The notes: generated by a model not told the origin, from the sequence alone. DNA of 64,000 nucleotides from Strongylocentrotus droebachiensis (GCA_035222895.1 JAVYIG010007513.1:22501-86500), one strand, 5' to 3'. Positions 38,001-48,367 are shown, counted from the stretch's first letter. Numbers and translations: made by a program.

Positions 38001-41000
38001 GTCAACTATAGTCTACTCAAGTCACTTTTATGTCCGTTGAGAGCCCATCTAAACTTGCAATATTTCATAGAAAAATTATAAGAGAAGCTCATACTGAAAT
38101 ATACCAACATTGAGCTACTAACATTTTTGGGTAATGGTATATTTTAACTCCATTTTCAAAAATTGAACTAATACGCCGCACATGTAAGTATGTGGAAATA
38201 AATTGGTTAGGCTTACCAGAATAGCTGCAGGCGACTTCAGATTGACCTGTTCTCCGAGCCACTCCATGATGCTGGTCTGGTTAAAATAGAAGATGTTCAT
38301 CGTCATGCCGACCATGACATCATGGATGTCGGCCCGTCGGTAATCGTCCTTACCATCAGCGAAGCTCTGGAGTTTCTTCCAATCATGACTGGTGAGATAG
38401 ATCTCCATCTGGGCTTCAACTTGGCCACTCTCTGGAGCCTGAGAACAGAGAAACCAAGGAGTGGGTTTAAAGCCCCACCGCACTACTTCTAGCTACTTGC
38501 TCCCTCTATATAGAAAACAATGCCTAAGCGGTACCCGTTGTTCCCCCATGATCCCATTTTTCTTATGTTAATTGAGATAACCACCTGTCAGTGACCTCGC
38601 TGGGATGTCTTATCCCTCCAGGCCAAATTAGTGCAGACGGGCTTTAAAGAAGCATAGAATTAGCGTCAGTTTTATGAACACAGGCTTCATGTAATGCTCA
38701 GCCTTTACCCCATATGGTAAAGTCTTTATCTTACTTTTCCATCACTGAAAGACTCTCTGAGAGACTAGGGCCCAAGGGGACATTTCTTGATTGGACTATG
38801 TGTAGACTTGTTCACCCATTACGATAATGGTATTTCCACCAAGTCTGGTGTCAGCGCACTGTGACCTTCTGCACATGGAAACTGACGACCCTCTCCCCCT
38901 TTATCACATCAGTCACTCCAATGAGATTGATACCGTGCAGAGCCATGTTGCATTCAACTTTACCATTGATGGTAACTTTGCCATCAATTTCAGCTACCTT
39001 GGCAACATTACTCAACAGCCCATTACATCAAGGTTTGAAGCCGCCCACCCCCCCCCCCCAAAAAAAAGCAAGAATTTCCACCTGTACCTTTATCTAGTCC
39101 ACATTCAGACCTTTTATTTAAAGCTTACCTATAGACACCAATTTAAAAAAACAAAAAACTCATAAGTCCACTGCCTATTTCCTTGCAATCTTTGAGAATT
39201 GGCATTCAACATGTCATGTAAGAAATAACCCCCCCCCATCACACACACATATTTTACCAATCATTTTGAACCGCTGTATTTAAGACCATGCCACTGTCTT
39301 ACTTGTTTTTCTCGTCAATTCTCGCATATACTATTAATGCCAACCCCTCCTGCCTTGTTGAGTGTTGTGGTTAATTGCAATCAATCAAAACTTAACATGA
39401 GATTGAAATCAGTTGCAACTCATTGCATCTTTGTACGTAAATTGTTAAAATTCTTTCTACAGAGAATTGAATGAAGGACTAAACATTGTTTTGAATCAAT
39501 CATTTTTTTACAACACAGGGCACAACATTTTCACTATCAGAACAACATTGATTTTTGACTTACTTTTTTCTGGATGACATTGACTAAGTGACGTACAAGA
39601 CGACGGAAGAACATATCGTCAGCATCACGACAAGGCATAGCTTTGACATCATCTTCACACTCTACAGGCGGGGGGCAGTCACATTGCTTGAAATCGCTGG
39701 CTGTCAAACAGGCTTCAAGATTGTGCTGTGCATCTGCTAAATTAGCCTAGAAAATATATAATACATGCATTTAATTCTTGTGTTTCTAATGCATGGCATG
39801 CTACAAGTAAATAATGTTTATGTTATTTTTATACTAATCCATTTGGTGAAGCATTACATTGTATTTGAATAAATGTTTTCAATGTTTGTAATCCATTTTG
39901 TTTCAGCCTTATGGCTGCTAATTTGAATGTGTTTTTAGCAATAAACCAGATCGATTTCATTCATTTCAATGAAATACTCTGATCATGACATAAAAAAACG
40001 TAGTTCGACTCCATGTTTCTGCTTGAATGCAGCAGGGTATAGATTCATATGTATAATTTTGTTTGAGAGTGCTATGACACACAACAAACTTTTAAAGATC
40101 ATGTACTGGTACTTCTTTCACGATACTTGGTTGTTATCCTCAAAAAGATGCCATTAAGGTGTTTCAACTGGAGGTTCTATAATAAATTCCTGATGGTACA
40201 TCACATACATTCCAAATACCCTCAGCCTCTTTCTGCCCACTCTGCCTAGTAAGTGTGGCTGTGTAAATAATCTAGCAAATATTTGACAAAGGTCACCAGT
40301 AAAAAGATATAAATAAAACAAAATACAAAATCAACCAAAGCATTCATTTCTATTTAGTGTTCAATGATGTGACATACTGTACATGCGCCATCATCAAAAG
40401 CATGAGTTTTGTTTCTTTGTTTCGGAATGGGGGTTGGGTTCTAATTTGAAAACTTGAAAGGTAATCCAACAATTTCTCTGACAACCACTTTTCTTGGCAT
40501 AATTTTGTCAAAGCTATAAGGTTAGGGTTAGAGTTGTATATATGGGTTTCAAATGTATATTAGGTTAGGGTTGGGGTTTGGTTGAAGTATAGGTTTGGGT
40601 CCTGGGGAGTGTTTCACGAAGACTAAGATCAACTTTAAGTTGGACTTAACTATGGCAGGCCATTCATGACACTGGTTGCTCTCACCATATTGATCTTTAA
40701 TTATTATTTTCTCCTTCAATAATAGAGTATCAAAATATGTAAATTCTGTAAATTTGTGACCATGATTTGTACGTTCCTTGAGAGACCAATGCCAGTAAAT
40801 GGTGAGAAAAAACAGTGGCATGAACTCCCTGCCATAGTTAAGTCCAACTTAAAGTCGTACTTAGTATTTGTGAAGCACTCCAGGCCTGAAACAGTTAACA
40901 TACCATCTGCTACGGTCAGTTACTGGTATCTGGTAACAGTAAGGTGATACATTAACAACATTATTATGACAAAATTACTCTTAGGTGACCTTACCTGGCA

Positions 41001-41222
41001 CTGGTCTTTAGCTTTCTGCTTCTCACGCCTCATCTTCTCGCATCGAGCGCTAGTCTGAGTGACTGGATCATAGTCCACCATGTCACTGATGTCCGGGACG
41101 CAATCGACATCGACCAGGTCAACGTTGAGGGCGTCGACGTACGGAGAGAACTGCTTAGTCAGACAGAGGCAGACAAAGAGCAGACAGCAGCTGATCAGGG
41201 CAGGATTAACTGAACCTCCCAT
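30303..41222 (-). CDS. CLCC1: Chloride channel CLIC-like protein 1 (CLCC1/MCLC), seven coding exons
   Basis: Coding exons are 40995-41222, 39564-39746, 38217-38438, 35939-36082, 35066-35260, 32452-32718 and 30303-31229, all with GT-AG borders and phase-0 introns; 721 residues (human about 551). Residues 1-22 form a signal peptide. DMVDYDP (about 48-53) matches the luminal start of the family. Two membrane segments lie at about 213-232 and 239-259, ending in the family signature WNWIYLYQ. The luminal loop follows (MTWVQALQEWF, DECFEYHRIYQVDPLFDIPP). A third segment lies at about 358-380, then a long acidic, Ser-rich disordered cytosolic tail. CLCC1 is an ER/nuclear-envelope membrane protein reported as an anion channel, and more recently linked to lipid flux and nuclear pore assembly. 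The tail is longer than the human one, and exon 2 carries a cysteine-rich insert. The start at 41222 is preferred over an in-frame upstream Met because an acceptor (41273-41274) sits between them. Confidence 0.93.
31230..32219. other. CLCC1 intron 6
   Basis: Intron 31230-32451. Apart from the MITE at 32220-32408 no feature is seen. The short plus ORF 31793-32038 lacks any recognisable domain. Confidence 0.6.
32220..32408 (-). mobile_element. TTAA-flanked MITE, copy 3
   Basis: TTAA at 32216-32219 and 32409-32412. The inverted copy of the family begins AGGCCGTCTG and ends CGGTGGGGAT on the plus strand. It sits in CLCC1 intron 6, 38 bp from the exon 6 donor. Confidence 0.8.
32885..33034 (-). 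repeat. tRNA-derived SINE, family B, best copy
   Basis: Minus-strand head AGGTGTCGTGGTCGAGTGGA and B-box-like CGGTTCGAGTC, then the body CAATGTCCTTTGGCAAGACA and ACACTCAACCCAGGTGATGT. Located in CLCC1 intron 5, same strand as the gene. Confidence 0.7.
33898..33990 (+). repeat. tRNA-derived SINE, family B fragment
   Basis: Plus-strand head GAGGTGTTGTGGTCCAGTGG, B-box GGTTTGAATCC and body ACTAATGTCCTTTGGCAAGA, truncated shortly after. In CLCC1 intron 5, antisense to the gene. Confidence 0.65.
34065..34682 (+). repeat. tRNA-derived SINE, family A, copy 4, split by an insertion
   Basis: The head (34065-34150; B-box-like GGTTCAAGATC) and body (34557-34682) of one SINE are separated by a 406-bp insert. 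The join falls in the conserved CTAGTGCCCTTTGG segment, which is intact in copy 1. Antisense to CLCC1, intron 5. Confidence 0.85.
34151..34556. mobile_element. hAT-like non-autonomous element inserted in a SINE
   Basis: Flanked by the 8-bp direct repeat TAGTGCCC (34143-34150 and 34557-34564). Ends are inverted: GAGATGCCAACC on the left and GGTTGGCATCTCTA on the right. Read inward the right end is TAGAGATGCC, matching the hAT TAG/CAG-type terminus; the left end seems to have lost two bases. AT-rich interior without transposase. Confidence 0.8.
34711..34924. mobile_element. Palindromic MITE in CLCC1 intron 5
   Basis: CACTATGAACATGA (34711) and TCATGTTCATAGTG (34911-34924) bound arms of about 85 bp that pair closely, including ACAGTTCCTCAGGTAGACAA and its complement. 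Loop of about 40 bp. Both 34793-35395 ORF ends fall in it, so that ORF is artefactual. Confidence 0.75.
34940..35052. repeat. GAT/GAC microsatellite next to the CLCC1 exon 5 donor
   Basis: On the plus strand (CGT)n then (CAT)n. On the gene strand it is (GATG)/(GAC)n, starting about 14 nt inside intron 5. If the intron were retained it would be read as a run of aspartates. Confidence 0.9.
35588..35880. mobile_element. Palindromic MITE in CLCC1 intron 4
   Basis: Ends GGGGGGTGTTTCATAAAGCT and AGCTTTATGAAACACTCCCC pair, with arms of about 65 bp (TTTGAATATGAAGAGC against GCTCTTCATATTCAAG). The surrounding sequence has an uninterrupted relative at 40908-40970, giving an approximate empty site. Confidence 0.75.
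36188..37522. mobile_element. hAT-like non-autonomous element, 1,335 bp, in CLCC1 intron 3
   Basis: Terminal inverted repeats CAAGCGTTTTATTAA and TTAATAAAAGGCTTG pair at 14 of 15 positions. They are flanked by an exact 8-bp duplication CGTCTGCC (36180-36187 and 37523-37530). Subterminal regions carry repeated GGGCGCCGGGC on the left and GGGAGCCG on the right. The interior carries a separate MITE (36934-37164) and no transposase ORF. Confidence 0.85.
36934..37164. mobile_element. MITE nested inside the hAT-like element
   Basis: Arms about 36970-37038 and 37070-37133 pair (AGTCTAAGAGAAGAGG, GGATTATAAT). Pairing extends outward through AGACCGTGTTTGT and ACAAACATGGTCT. It may alternatively be an internal palindrome of the host element itself. 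Confidence 0.6.
37640..37835 (+). repeat. SINE-tail-like repeat
   Basis: Contains GGATGTTAAATGAAAGCCCC, GAGTCACCATCTTTGCACAT and TTAAAAACCCACTGCACTGT. This is a layout typical of retroposon bodies in this kind of genome, but only one copy is in the window. Confidence 0.35.
38471..38643 (+). mobile_element. TTAA-flanked MITE, copy 4
   Basis: TTAA at 38467-38470 and 38644-38647. Ends AGCCCCACCGCACTACTTCT and GTGCAGACGGGCT make an imperfect inverted pair AGCCC/GGGCT. It starts about 30 bp upstream of the acceptor of CLCC1 exon 3, so its left end touches that intron's 3' region. Confidence 0.8.
38950..39030. repeat. Fragment of the MITE seen at 10979-11136
   Basis: Contains TTTACCATTGATGGTAACTT and TGCCATCAAT, followed by a diverged arm ending GCAACATTACTCAACAGCCC. 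Half-element only, CLCC1 intron 2. Confidence 0.55.
40601..40884. mobile_element. Palindromic MITE in CLCC1 intron 1
   Basis: CCTGGGGAGTGTTTCACGAA and TGTGAAGCACTCCAGG bound arms of about 75 bp. The arms include AAGTTGGACTTAACTATGGC and its complement. TTAGGG-like sequence precedes it (40520-40580). Confidence 0.75.
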
Positions 41223-41272
41223 GATTTTGAGAAACGTTGATTTGCTAGTGCATGAATGACTAGTGCATATAT
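41223..41272 (-). other. CLCC1 5'UTR part of the first coding exon
   Basis: On the minus strand a pyrimidine tract and TTTTCAG acceptor (AG at 41274-41273) precede the 50-nt leader before the start codon. This implies a separate upstream non-coding exon. Confidence 0.6.
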
Positions 41273-41301
41273 CTGAAAAGAAACGAAATAGGAGGGAAAG
41301 G

Positions 41302-42991
41302 CCCATAGGAAAGTGAAAAGTATGCCGCAGACCTGCCGCAGACCTGCCGCAGATCTGCGGCAGACCTGCCGCAGACTTTTAGTCTGCGGCAAAGAGTATG
41401 CCGAAGTATGCGGCAGAAAGAACTTTTGCTGCAGACTTGCCGCATACCAGTATGCCACAGGAACAGTCTGCGGCAGGATGAAATTTTGCTGCAGACTTGC
41501 CGCATACTAGTATGCCACAGGAACAGTCTGCGGCAGATCTGTGGCAGGATGAAATTTTGCTGCAGACTTGCCGCATACTAGTATGCCACAGGAACAGTCT
41601 GCGGCAGATCTGCGGCAGGATGAAACTTTGCTCCAGACTTGCCGCATAATAGTATGCCACAGGAACAGTCTGCGGCAGATCTGCGGCAGGATGAAATTTT
41701 GCTGCAGACTTGCCGCATACTAGTATGCCACAGGAACAGTCTGCGGCAGATCTGCGGCAGGATGAAACTTTGCTCCAGACTTGCCGCATACTAGTATGCC
41801 ACAGGAACAGTCTGCGGCAGATCTGCGGCAGGGCGAAACTTTGCTCCAGACTTGCCGCATACCAGTACGCCACAGGAACAGTCTGCGGCAGGTCTGCCAC
41901 AGGAAATCCCATTAAAGTCTAATAGGGCCAATTGAAACCAATCATCTCATGCATATTCATTATTACTTTACACGTGTGACAGAAAAATACATTTATCATG
42001 ATTTGTTAAGCAAATTAAGACAATGCACATCATTTTTGTGATTTCTATTTTCCTTTTGCCATTATTAACCAATAGATTATTTTGTCTGATCATGTTACAA
42101 TTACATTCACGTTTAAGCAATAGATATATTGATTACTAACCAAGAAACTATGATTACTAACCAAGAAACAATATACATATTTAGTATATATATGTGTACG
42201 AGCCTGTGTCACTTTAAATGTTACTCTTGAATACACTTCAAATGATCAATGTGATGAAGTTAATACAATTGAGAATAGAATATACCTAATTGGTAATATA
42301 TATATATATATATTGGTATTACCTAATTGGTAATATCGATATTGCCAATATCGATTATGAAGTATCAATCAGTTTATCACTGGTTCTTCTACATGCATAC
42401 TTTATTGCCACGTACTGGATATGAAAGAGTATGCGGCAGGTCTGCAGCAGGTCTATATGAGATATGAATATTCATGACGAAGAGTCTGCAGCAAGTCTGC
42501 GGCAGACCTGCCGCAGACTCTTCATCATACTGAAAGAGTATGCGGCAAGTCTGCAGCAAGTCTGCGGCAGACCTGCCACAGACTCTTCATCATACTGAAA
42601 GAGTATGCGGCAGGTCTGCAGCAAGTCTGCGGCAGACCTGCCGCAGACCCCTTTTATCATACTGAAAGAGTATGCGGCAGGTCTGCAGCAAGTCTGCGTC
42701 AGACCTGCCGCAGACTCTTCATCATACTGAAAGAGTATGCGGCAGGTCTGCAGCAAGTCTGCGGCAGACTCTTCATCATACTGAAAGAGTATGCGGCAAG
42801 TCTGCGGCAAGTCTGCGGCAGACCTGCCGCAGACTCTTCATCATACTGAAAGAGTATGCGGCAAGTCTGCGGCAAGTCTGCGGCAAAACTAATTTGCATG
42901 TGAAAAAGATGACTGTCTGCGGCAGGTCTGCTGCAGATCTGCGGCAAGTCTGCCGCAGGAGTATGCGGCAGGCTCATTTCTTTCCTATGGG
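41302..42991. mobile_element. 1.7-kb element with inverted ends and two GCGGCAGA-type arrays
   Basis: Inverted ends CCCATAGGAAAG (41302-41313) and CTTTCCTATGGG (42980-42991). Inside the left end is an array of about six 71-bp units (41440-41905, ATGCCACAGGAACAGTCTGC ... GACTTGCCGCATACTAGT). Inside the right end is an array of about six 65-bp units (42422-42890, TGAAAGAGTATGCGGCAGGT ... AGACTCTTCATCATAC). Both arrays are built on the near-palindromic core TCTGCGGCAGA/TCTGCCGCAGA. A unique AT-rich centre (41930-42420) separates them. No transposase and no clear target duplication. It lies 28 bp upstream of the acceptor of the CLCC1 start exon. Confidence 0.75.
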
Positions 42992-42994
42992 GGG

Positions 42995-43865
42995 ATATTA
43001 ATTATTTAATCTATATCTGATATTTATACAGGGAAGCACGTTTTTGCCATTAATTACACAAGTCTTCTATAAGTATAACAAGAGCTTGAATGATATTTAT
43101 ATGTCTATGGAATTATTTTTACCTTCCAGCTGTATTGTTGAATATTCGAAAAAAACTTTATCAAATCAAACCCTTGAATACCAAAGCTCCTGGAAGAAAG
43201 CCGTCTCCAGCTGCTAAGCTTCCAGGTCAATTTACAAGGGGGGGGGGGGGGGGCTAGATTGGACCAATCTAGGCATTGCACTAGGGTTCACTCGTACATC
43301 TACACTTCATCATCAACATCAACATCAACAGTATACGGAAGAAAAGGTAGTCCTGTTGGTCTTCCCGTCGCTACTTCTTTATGGTTCTGATTTACAGACG
43401 AAAACAACTTCATCTTCTTGACTAGGTTCACTATTACCCCTGGCGAGAACAGGAAAAATGGGGTAAAAAATCCTTTAACTCTGGAACTATGTCTACATGT
43501 CTACACTCTACAATTTGACGAGCGCACTATAGTCCAATCCTCTGCAATAAGATGGCTGCGACTGCTTCAGTGCTTGGTCAGCTACAGTCACAGAGCTGAG
43601 GCAGACGAAGCTAGACGGAAGAGCTAGGGTAGACAGCAGCCTATAGCTACCGGTATATCACAGTTTTGGAGGAGTACGGCCTGGCACGCGCACGTCACTG
43701 GCCTGAGCCCCAGCAGCTCAGCTCAATGAGTCAACGACAATGAATGAGCAATTAGAATTGCGTTACGTGCACAGCCAAGCCCACGTCCACTCCCAAAACT
43801 TTAATTGTAAACAAATAACGAAATAATCGAAACAATCAAGTTAGGCTTGCAATTTTACAGTACCG
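42995..43865. other. Stretch between the array element and the putative CLCC1 first exon
   Basis: Presumed first intron of CLCC1. Contains a G run (about 43239-43252) and a short promoter-like GC-richer block with CCAAT (43533) and AAGATGGCTGC (43549-43559, YY1-like). No coding exon seen. Confidence 0.4.
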
Positions 43866-43873
43866 GTACTCAC

Positions 43874-44083
43874 AACAATTGGTACATATGTTAGACGACT
43901 GTTTCTCTTGTTGAATTGAAGGAATTGTGTCAAAGCAGCTCCTGATTCAGTAGGTCTTCCTAATTTTGTAAACAAACGATCGTCAACGTCAGTACAGTGC
44001 GCACGACTATTCGTGTCTTCGTCACTTGCACTGAACTCTACATACGCGTTAGAGTTCAGTGGTATTCATATTGCGCACGCGCA
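43874..44083 (-). promoter_or_regulatory. Putative CLCC1 promoter and non-coding first exon with a perfect NRF-1 site
   Basis: TGCGCACGCGCA at 44072-44083 fits the NRF-1 consensus YGCGCAYGCGCR exactly. On the minus strand a good donor (GTGAGTAC, 43873-43868) would end a UTR exon at 43874, which could splice to the acceptor at 41273. The exon and TSS are inferred; only the motif and splice signals are visible. Confidence 0.4.
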
Positions 44084-44089
44084 ATCGCA

Positions 44090-46600
44090 TGATGTGTGGG
44101 GGAATCCCCCTTGCAAAATGGCTCGCTTGACGGCTTGACCCTGCTTCATCATCTTCATCATCATCATACGAGGAGAGGTAGATCCTGTAATCCTCGGTGA
44201 CTTCTTCTTCTTCTTTATAATTATGGTTCTTTTACAGATACATGTATACGTAATTATCATAGTTCAAGGAGCAAATGTATTTCTTTTTAAATTGAGTGGC
44301 ATGTTTCAAGGGTTATTCGGGCAATCATCACCAATGACGTCATGATCAATGCACCATCCCTGGCACAACCACAACCACAACTCAATTCCAGCAATTACAC
44401 CACAACAACAACATTTACACCACCACCACCACCAACATATTATACGAATGGGCGTGTCAACAGTGGTCAAAGATAAGATAGAGGCGGTCCTTCAAGAGAT
44501 AACACAGGGATAAAATGATGTTCAGAATACCAACTTACAACAATATTAGCGCTGTGTTATCTCTGGAAGATACAACAAAAGATAACACAAAACTTACAAC
44601 AATGTTCAGAATACCACCCCAGCTCGTATCAGGACAATTACCACCCCCCCCCCCCCCATGGTCGGGGGGGGGGGGGGGGGTGACTCCAAACATGACTATA
44701 GGCACCCGCGTCCAGAAAACGCGTCGAAAGGGTATATTTTTCAGCTATACGGCGTAGTCTACGTTTTCTTTAAAAGGGTTTGTTTTTCAAGCCCTAAAAA
44801 CCAAAAAAGGGTACCTTTTCAGGTTTACAGGTTTCGATGTTTTCTTATACATACGCCATTATCCTTTGTCATTTCACGGGTGGGTAGCACTTGTGTATGA
44901 GAGTGATCCCCTCCCCCCACCCCCCTCCCCTCAGACGCCTAGACAATCAACCCCGGAAAATTACCCGCTGGAAAACTACTCCCTATATATAGAGAAATTA
45001 CACCCCCTTTTTGGACAATCACCCCTCATGTGCGACCCCCCCCCCATACACACACACACACTAGGGGTAATTTTCCAGGGGTGATTGTCCTCGAGGGTGG
45101 TTTCCCTTTGGGGGCTATTTTCCGACGCGAATTGTCCTGGGGGGGGGGGGGGGGCAATAATATTGTCTCGCTTGTAATTGGCTGGTGCGATTTTCCAGTG
45201 AGTAAAAGAACTGGTATGCCTATAGCCACGATCAGGGTGCATATTGATGGGCATCGGGGTTTTAAAAAAACAAGGGTGGTGAAAAGTTGTTTCATTGATT
45301 CTGATTGGTTTGTTGGTTTGTTGGTATCCCATAATGTACATGCTCCTGGAATATCATGAACTATCTTAGTTAATATTTTGTTTGTACATACAGACATTAA
45401 CTTAAAGGGGGTTTACACTTTATATGGACATGTTAGACATGATGATATTGATATTTCATTAGGCCTACATTCTCATTTCACTGTTGTTTTTATTTCTTCA
45501 TTTTGTCTCCATTTCAATATATTTTAGGACCATTCTTAAAAATAAGAAGTAAAACGCCCCGCGAACCCGTGCATGTGATCAACCGCCCGAAGACGTATCC
45601 ATGAGACCAAGACACCAATATGATAAACATAAAAAAGCATCAACCTATAAAGCATTACATTTTCTTATCCAAAATTGTTGATAAAGCTTACAGATACTTT
45701 TATCATCATGGACTTATTAGAAGTCCATGCTTTTATGAACATAAAATGCATTTTCTTTGGGAAATGCCAGCTCCCATCTAATTCTATATATTTGGTCCAA
45801 TTTTTTTAGATATGCACCAATTTACATTTTTTTTTTTTTTTTAAAGATTCGCCATGTCATTTTGTAATTAAAGTGCAATAATATGTGGAAAAGGAAAGCA
45901 ACTGTCGTCTGATATTAGTATATAAACATTTTTATATCCTGCATCAAAAATGTGTTGGCTTTTGATTGGTTGAGAGCTCGTCACATGACCAGAAATATTT
46001 GACCTATTTTTAGAAAGTACTATATGAGAGTACTATTTTGGTTTACTATTTGGGAGTTGAAGAAAAAAAAGTGATTTTTTTGTTGTTGAATTGAATCATT
46101 TTTTTTTCTTCAAATCTTAATTTAATGAAAACAAAATATTTTAAATCTTTTTAGATACAAATTGACATTTTTTTTGTTCTAAATTTTTTTCTTCCAAAAA
46201 TGTTTTTTGTTTTTTTTAAATAAATTTTTGATGCAGAATATAAAACAAATATACCATGCCTTCTATTCGAGGTACTGTTTATGGGCCTCGGTTACTCCAA
46301 AGTACCATTTGCTTCGGGGCTGCGCCCCTCAGCAAATAGTACTATTGGAGTCACCTCTTGCGCATAGTTTTAACCAGAACCTCTCAAGGCAGTGTATATT
46401 TGTATAATATAAAGGAAAAGAAAAGAAAGAAAAATAGGGGGAACTTCAACAATGAGCTTGAGTCGAGCATTTTATTGAGAACGGCATTTGATTAGATTTG
46501 ATGTTCATTTATTTACTATATAAATTATCACACATAAATATCAATTTTTATCATGTATGGTCACATAAAATCATACATAGAAAAAGAGGTCGTTATAAGC
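44090..46600. other. Intergenic, G/C-run-rich repeat stretch
   Basis: Contains a mirrored C-run/G-run hairpin (44641-44681) and fragments of repeats built on AATTTTCCAGGGGTGATTGT and GGGTGGGTAGCACTTGTGTA. The latter resembles a piece at 54040-54070. T-rich DNA follows at 45820-46220. No exon or promoter could be supported. Confidence 0.45.
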
Positions 46601-46609
46601 ACAGCTTAA

Positions 46610-47796
46610 GCCCGACTGCACTACTTATAGCTACTTGCGCCCTCTATACCGTGTGTCTCAAAAAAAACGTAACACTTTTGAAATGGTTGCCAAATTGAGC
46701 ATATATAATTTTATGAAAAAATGTTGATATGTATGGAAAGCTAAAGGACCAACCTTTCATATGATATGAAAAAATTGAAAAAAAAATCATGCTTCGATGA
46801 ACAGTGTTCACTTAAGTTAGAGGTATGAAAATGGGCCTGCGCAGGATTTTTCCTTCCAATTTTGGACAGGTAAGTTACTTTTAGCATACAAAATAAGTTT
46901 GATATGAGATATTCATGATCGATGGATTAAGAGTTAAAAGGATGTTTTGAATACCAGTCCTTTCTCTCTGTCATTTATCAATCCCCAAACACCACCCCTG
47001 CCACACACACACACACACACACACACCAACTTCCACTCCCATCTTATTGTATCATTGATCTGGTAGATGTGAACAGGATGAAGGAAGAATGGGAAAATGT
47101 TAAATTGAAATACCGTATTCAAAATCATAATTGACATTATGCAACCCACTCTCCTCCCCCCCACAACCTTTTCCCATCCCATCACCTACCCCTTGCCTTT
47201 TCTTTATCAGTTTTCTTCCGTAAGTTTGGTGGATCATCAATCACATTTTATTCAGGTTTTATGAATGACCCAAACATGTAATAGCTAAGTACATCATTCA
47301 TTATGCATTGAAAATACCAGAATTCGAGGTATTCAAAATATCCTTTTGATTCAAAATATCCTTTTGATCCATCGATCATGAATATCTCATATCGACCTTA
47401 TTTTGTAAGTTACAAGTAATTTACCTGTCCAAAATTGGAAGGAAAAATCCTGCGCAGGCCCATTTTCATACCTCTAACTTAAGTGAACACTGTCCATCGA
47501 AGCATGATTTTTTTTTAATTTTTTCATATCATATGAAAGGTTGGTCCTTTAGCTTTCCATACATATAGACATTTTTTCATAAAATTATATATGCTCAATT
47601 TGGCAACCATTTCAAAAGTGTTACGTTTTTTTGAGACACACGGTATAGCAAACAATGCCTAATCGGTGACCATTGGTCCCCCATGATCCTCCTTTCTTAT
47701 GTTAATTGAGAGCTGATTTGATGAGATAACCACCTGTCAGTGACCTTACAGGGTGGTCTAATCCCTCCTGTAAACTAGTAGGCCCACAGATGGGCA
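46610..47796 (+). mobile_element. TTAA-flanked MITE, copy 5, split by a 995-bp insertion
   Basis: TTAA at 46606-46609 and 47797-47800. The family sequence runs to CCTCTATA (46648) and resumes at TATAGCAAACAATGCC (47644). Copy 2 has the same segment uninterrupted. Confidence 0.85.
46649..47643. mobile_element. TA-flanked element with ~290-bp terminal inverted repeats
   Basis: Begins CCGTGTGTCTC and ends GAGACACACGG, with TA on both sides (46647-46648 and 47644-47645). The inverted repeats stay closely matched for about 290 bp from each end, for example ACGTAACACTTTTGAAATGG and CATTTTCATACCTCTAACTT. The centre has a CA repeat (47007-47026). TA duplication suggests a Tc1/mariner-related non-autonomous element; no transposase. 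Confidence 0.85.
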
Positions 47797-47800
47797 TTAA

Positions 47801-48367
47801 GGTGACGCCCACATCATAATTGTAAGAAGCACATCAGTGTTCGGAAAAGTTTCTTCGTATTATTGACAACAGAACGACATTTGTGCAATGTGTCAGACTG
47901 GGGTCAGGGGCTTTCTTTTCCGTTTCAAAGTATAATACAGCCTTCTCTACCAACTTATATAAAAGCCTCATTATCATTAATCTAGCTCTTTCTGAGGGCC
48001 CTCGTTAAATAGGGCAGTCATGGACGTGGCTTTATTTGAAAATAATTACATACTTCAAGTGATTCTCTTTTAACAAGACTTTGTCTATGCTTTAATAAAC
48101 ATCTTGGGTTTCCTTCACAATGCAACATCTAAAATTGGACTTAAAAACAATGTGATGGATTACAGGGAATAACCTTACACAGTAGTACAGGACATATAGG
48201 TGCAGGACAGAGCATATGGATCATTATAGCGAGGCTATGGGAGTAGTCGGTGCCATCTACACAGAGTTTGGCCAGTTTGGTTTCAGTTGGTCACAACACG
48301 GCGTATATATCTTTACTTTTGTGCCTAAGCATATTTTACTCAAGACCGGGCATGCAAACAAAAGGTA
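47801..48367. other. Stretch without recognisable feature
   Basis: No repeat, exon or motif could be supported between the MITE and the LINE relic. Confidence 0.4.

Noticed and set aside
40520..40580. Interstitial telomere repeat (TTAGGG)
   Set aside because: Only scattered TTAGGG-like units with variants, too few to call; probably retroposon or MITE flank.
41379..41912. 177-codon minus-strand ORF and several ORFs at 42472-43001
   Set aside because: They are translations of the 71-bp and 65-bp tandem repeats, open in several frames, with no gene-like features.
41440..42890. CRISPR-like repeat-spacer appearance
   Set aside because: Units are direct tandem repeats with near-identical spacers in animal nuclear DNA; there are no unique spacers or cas genes.
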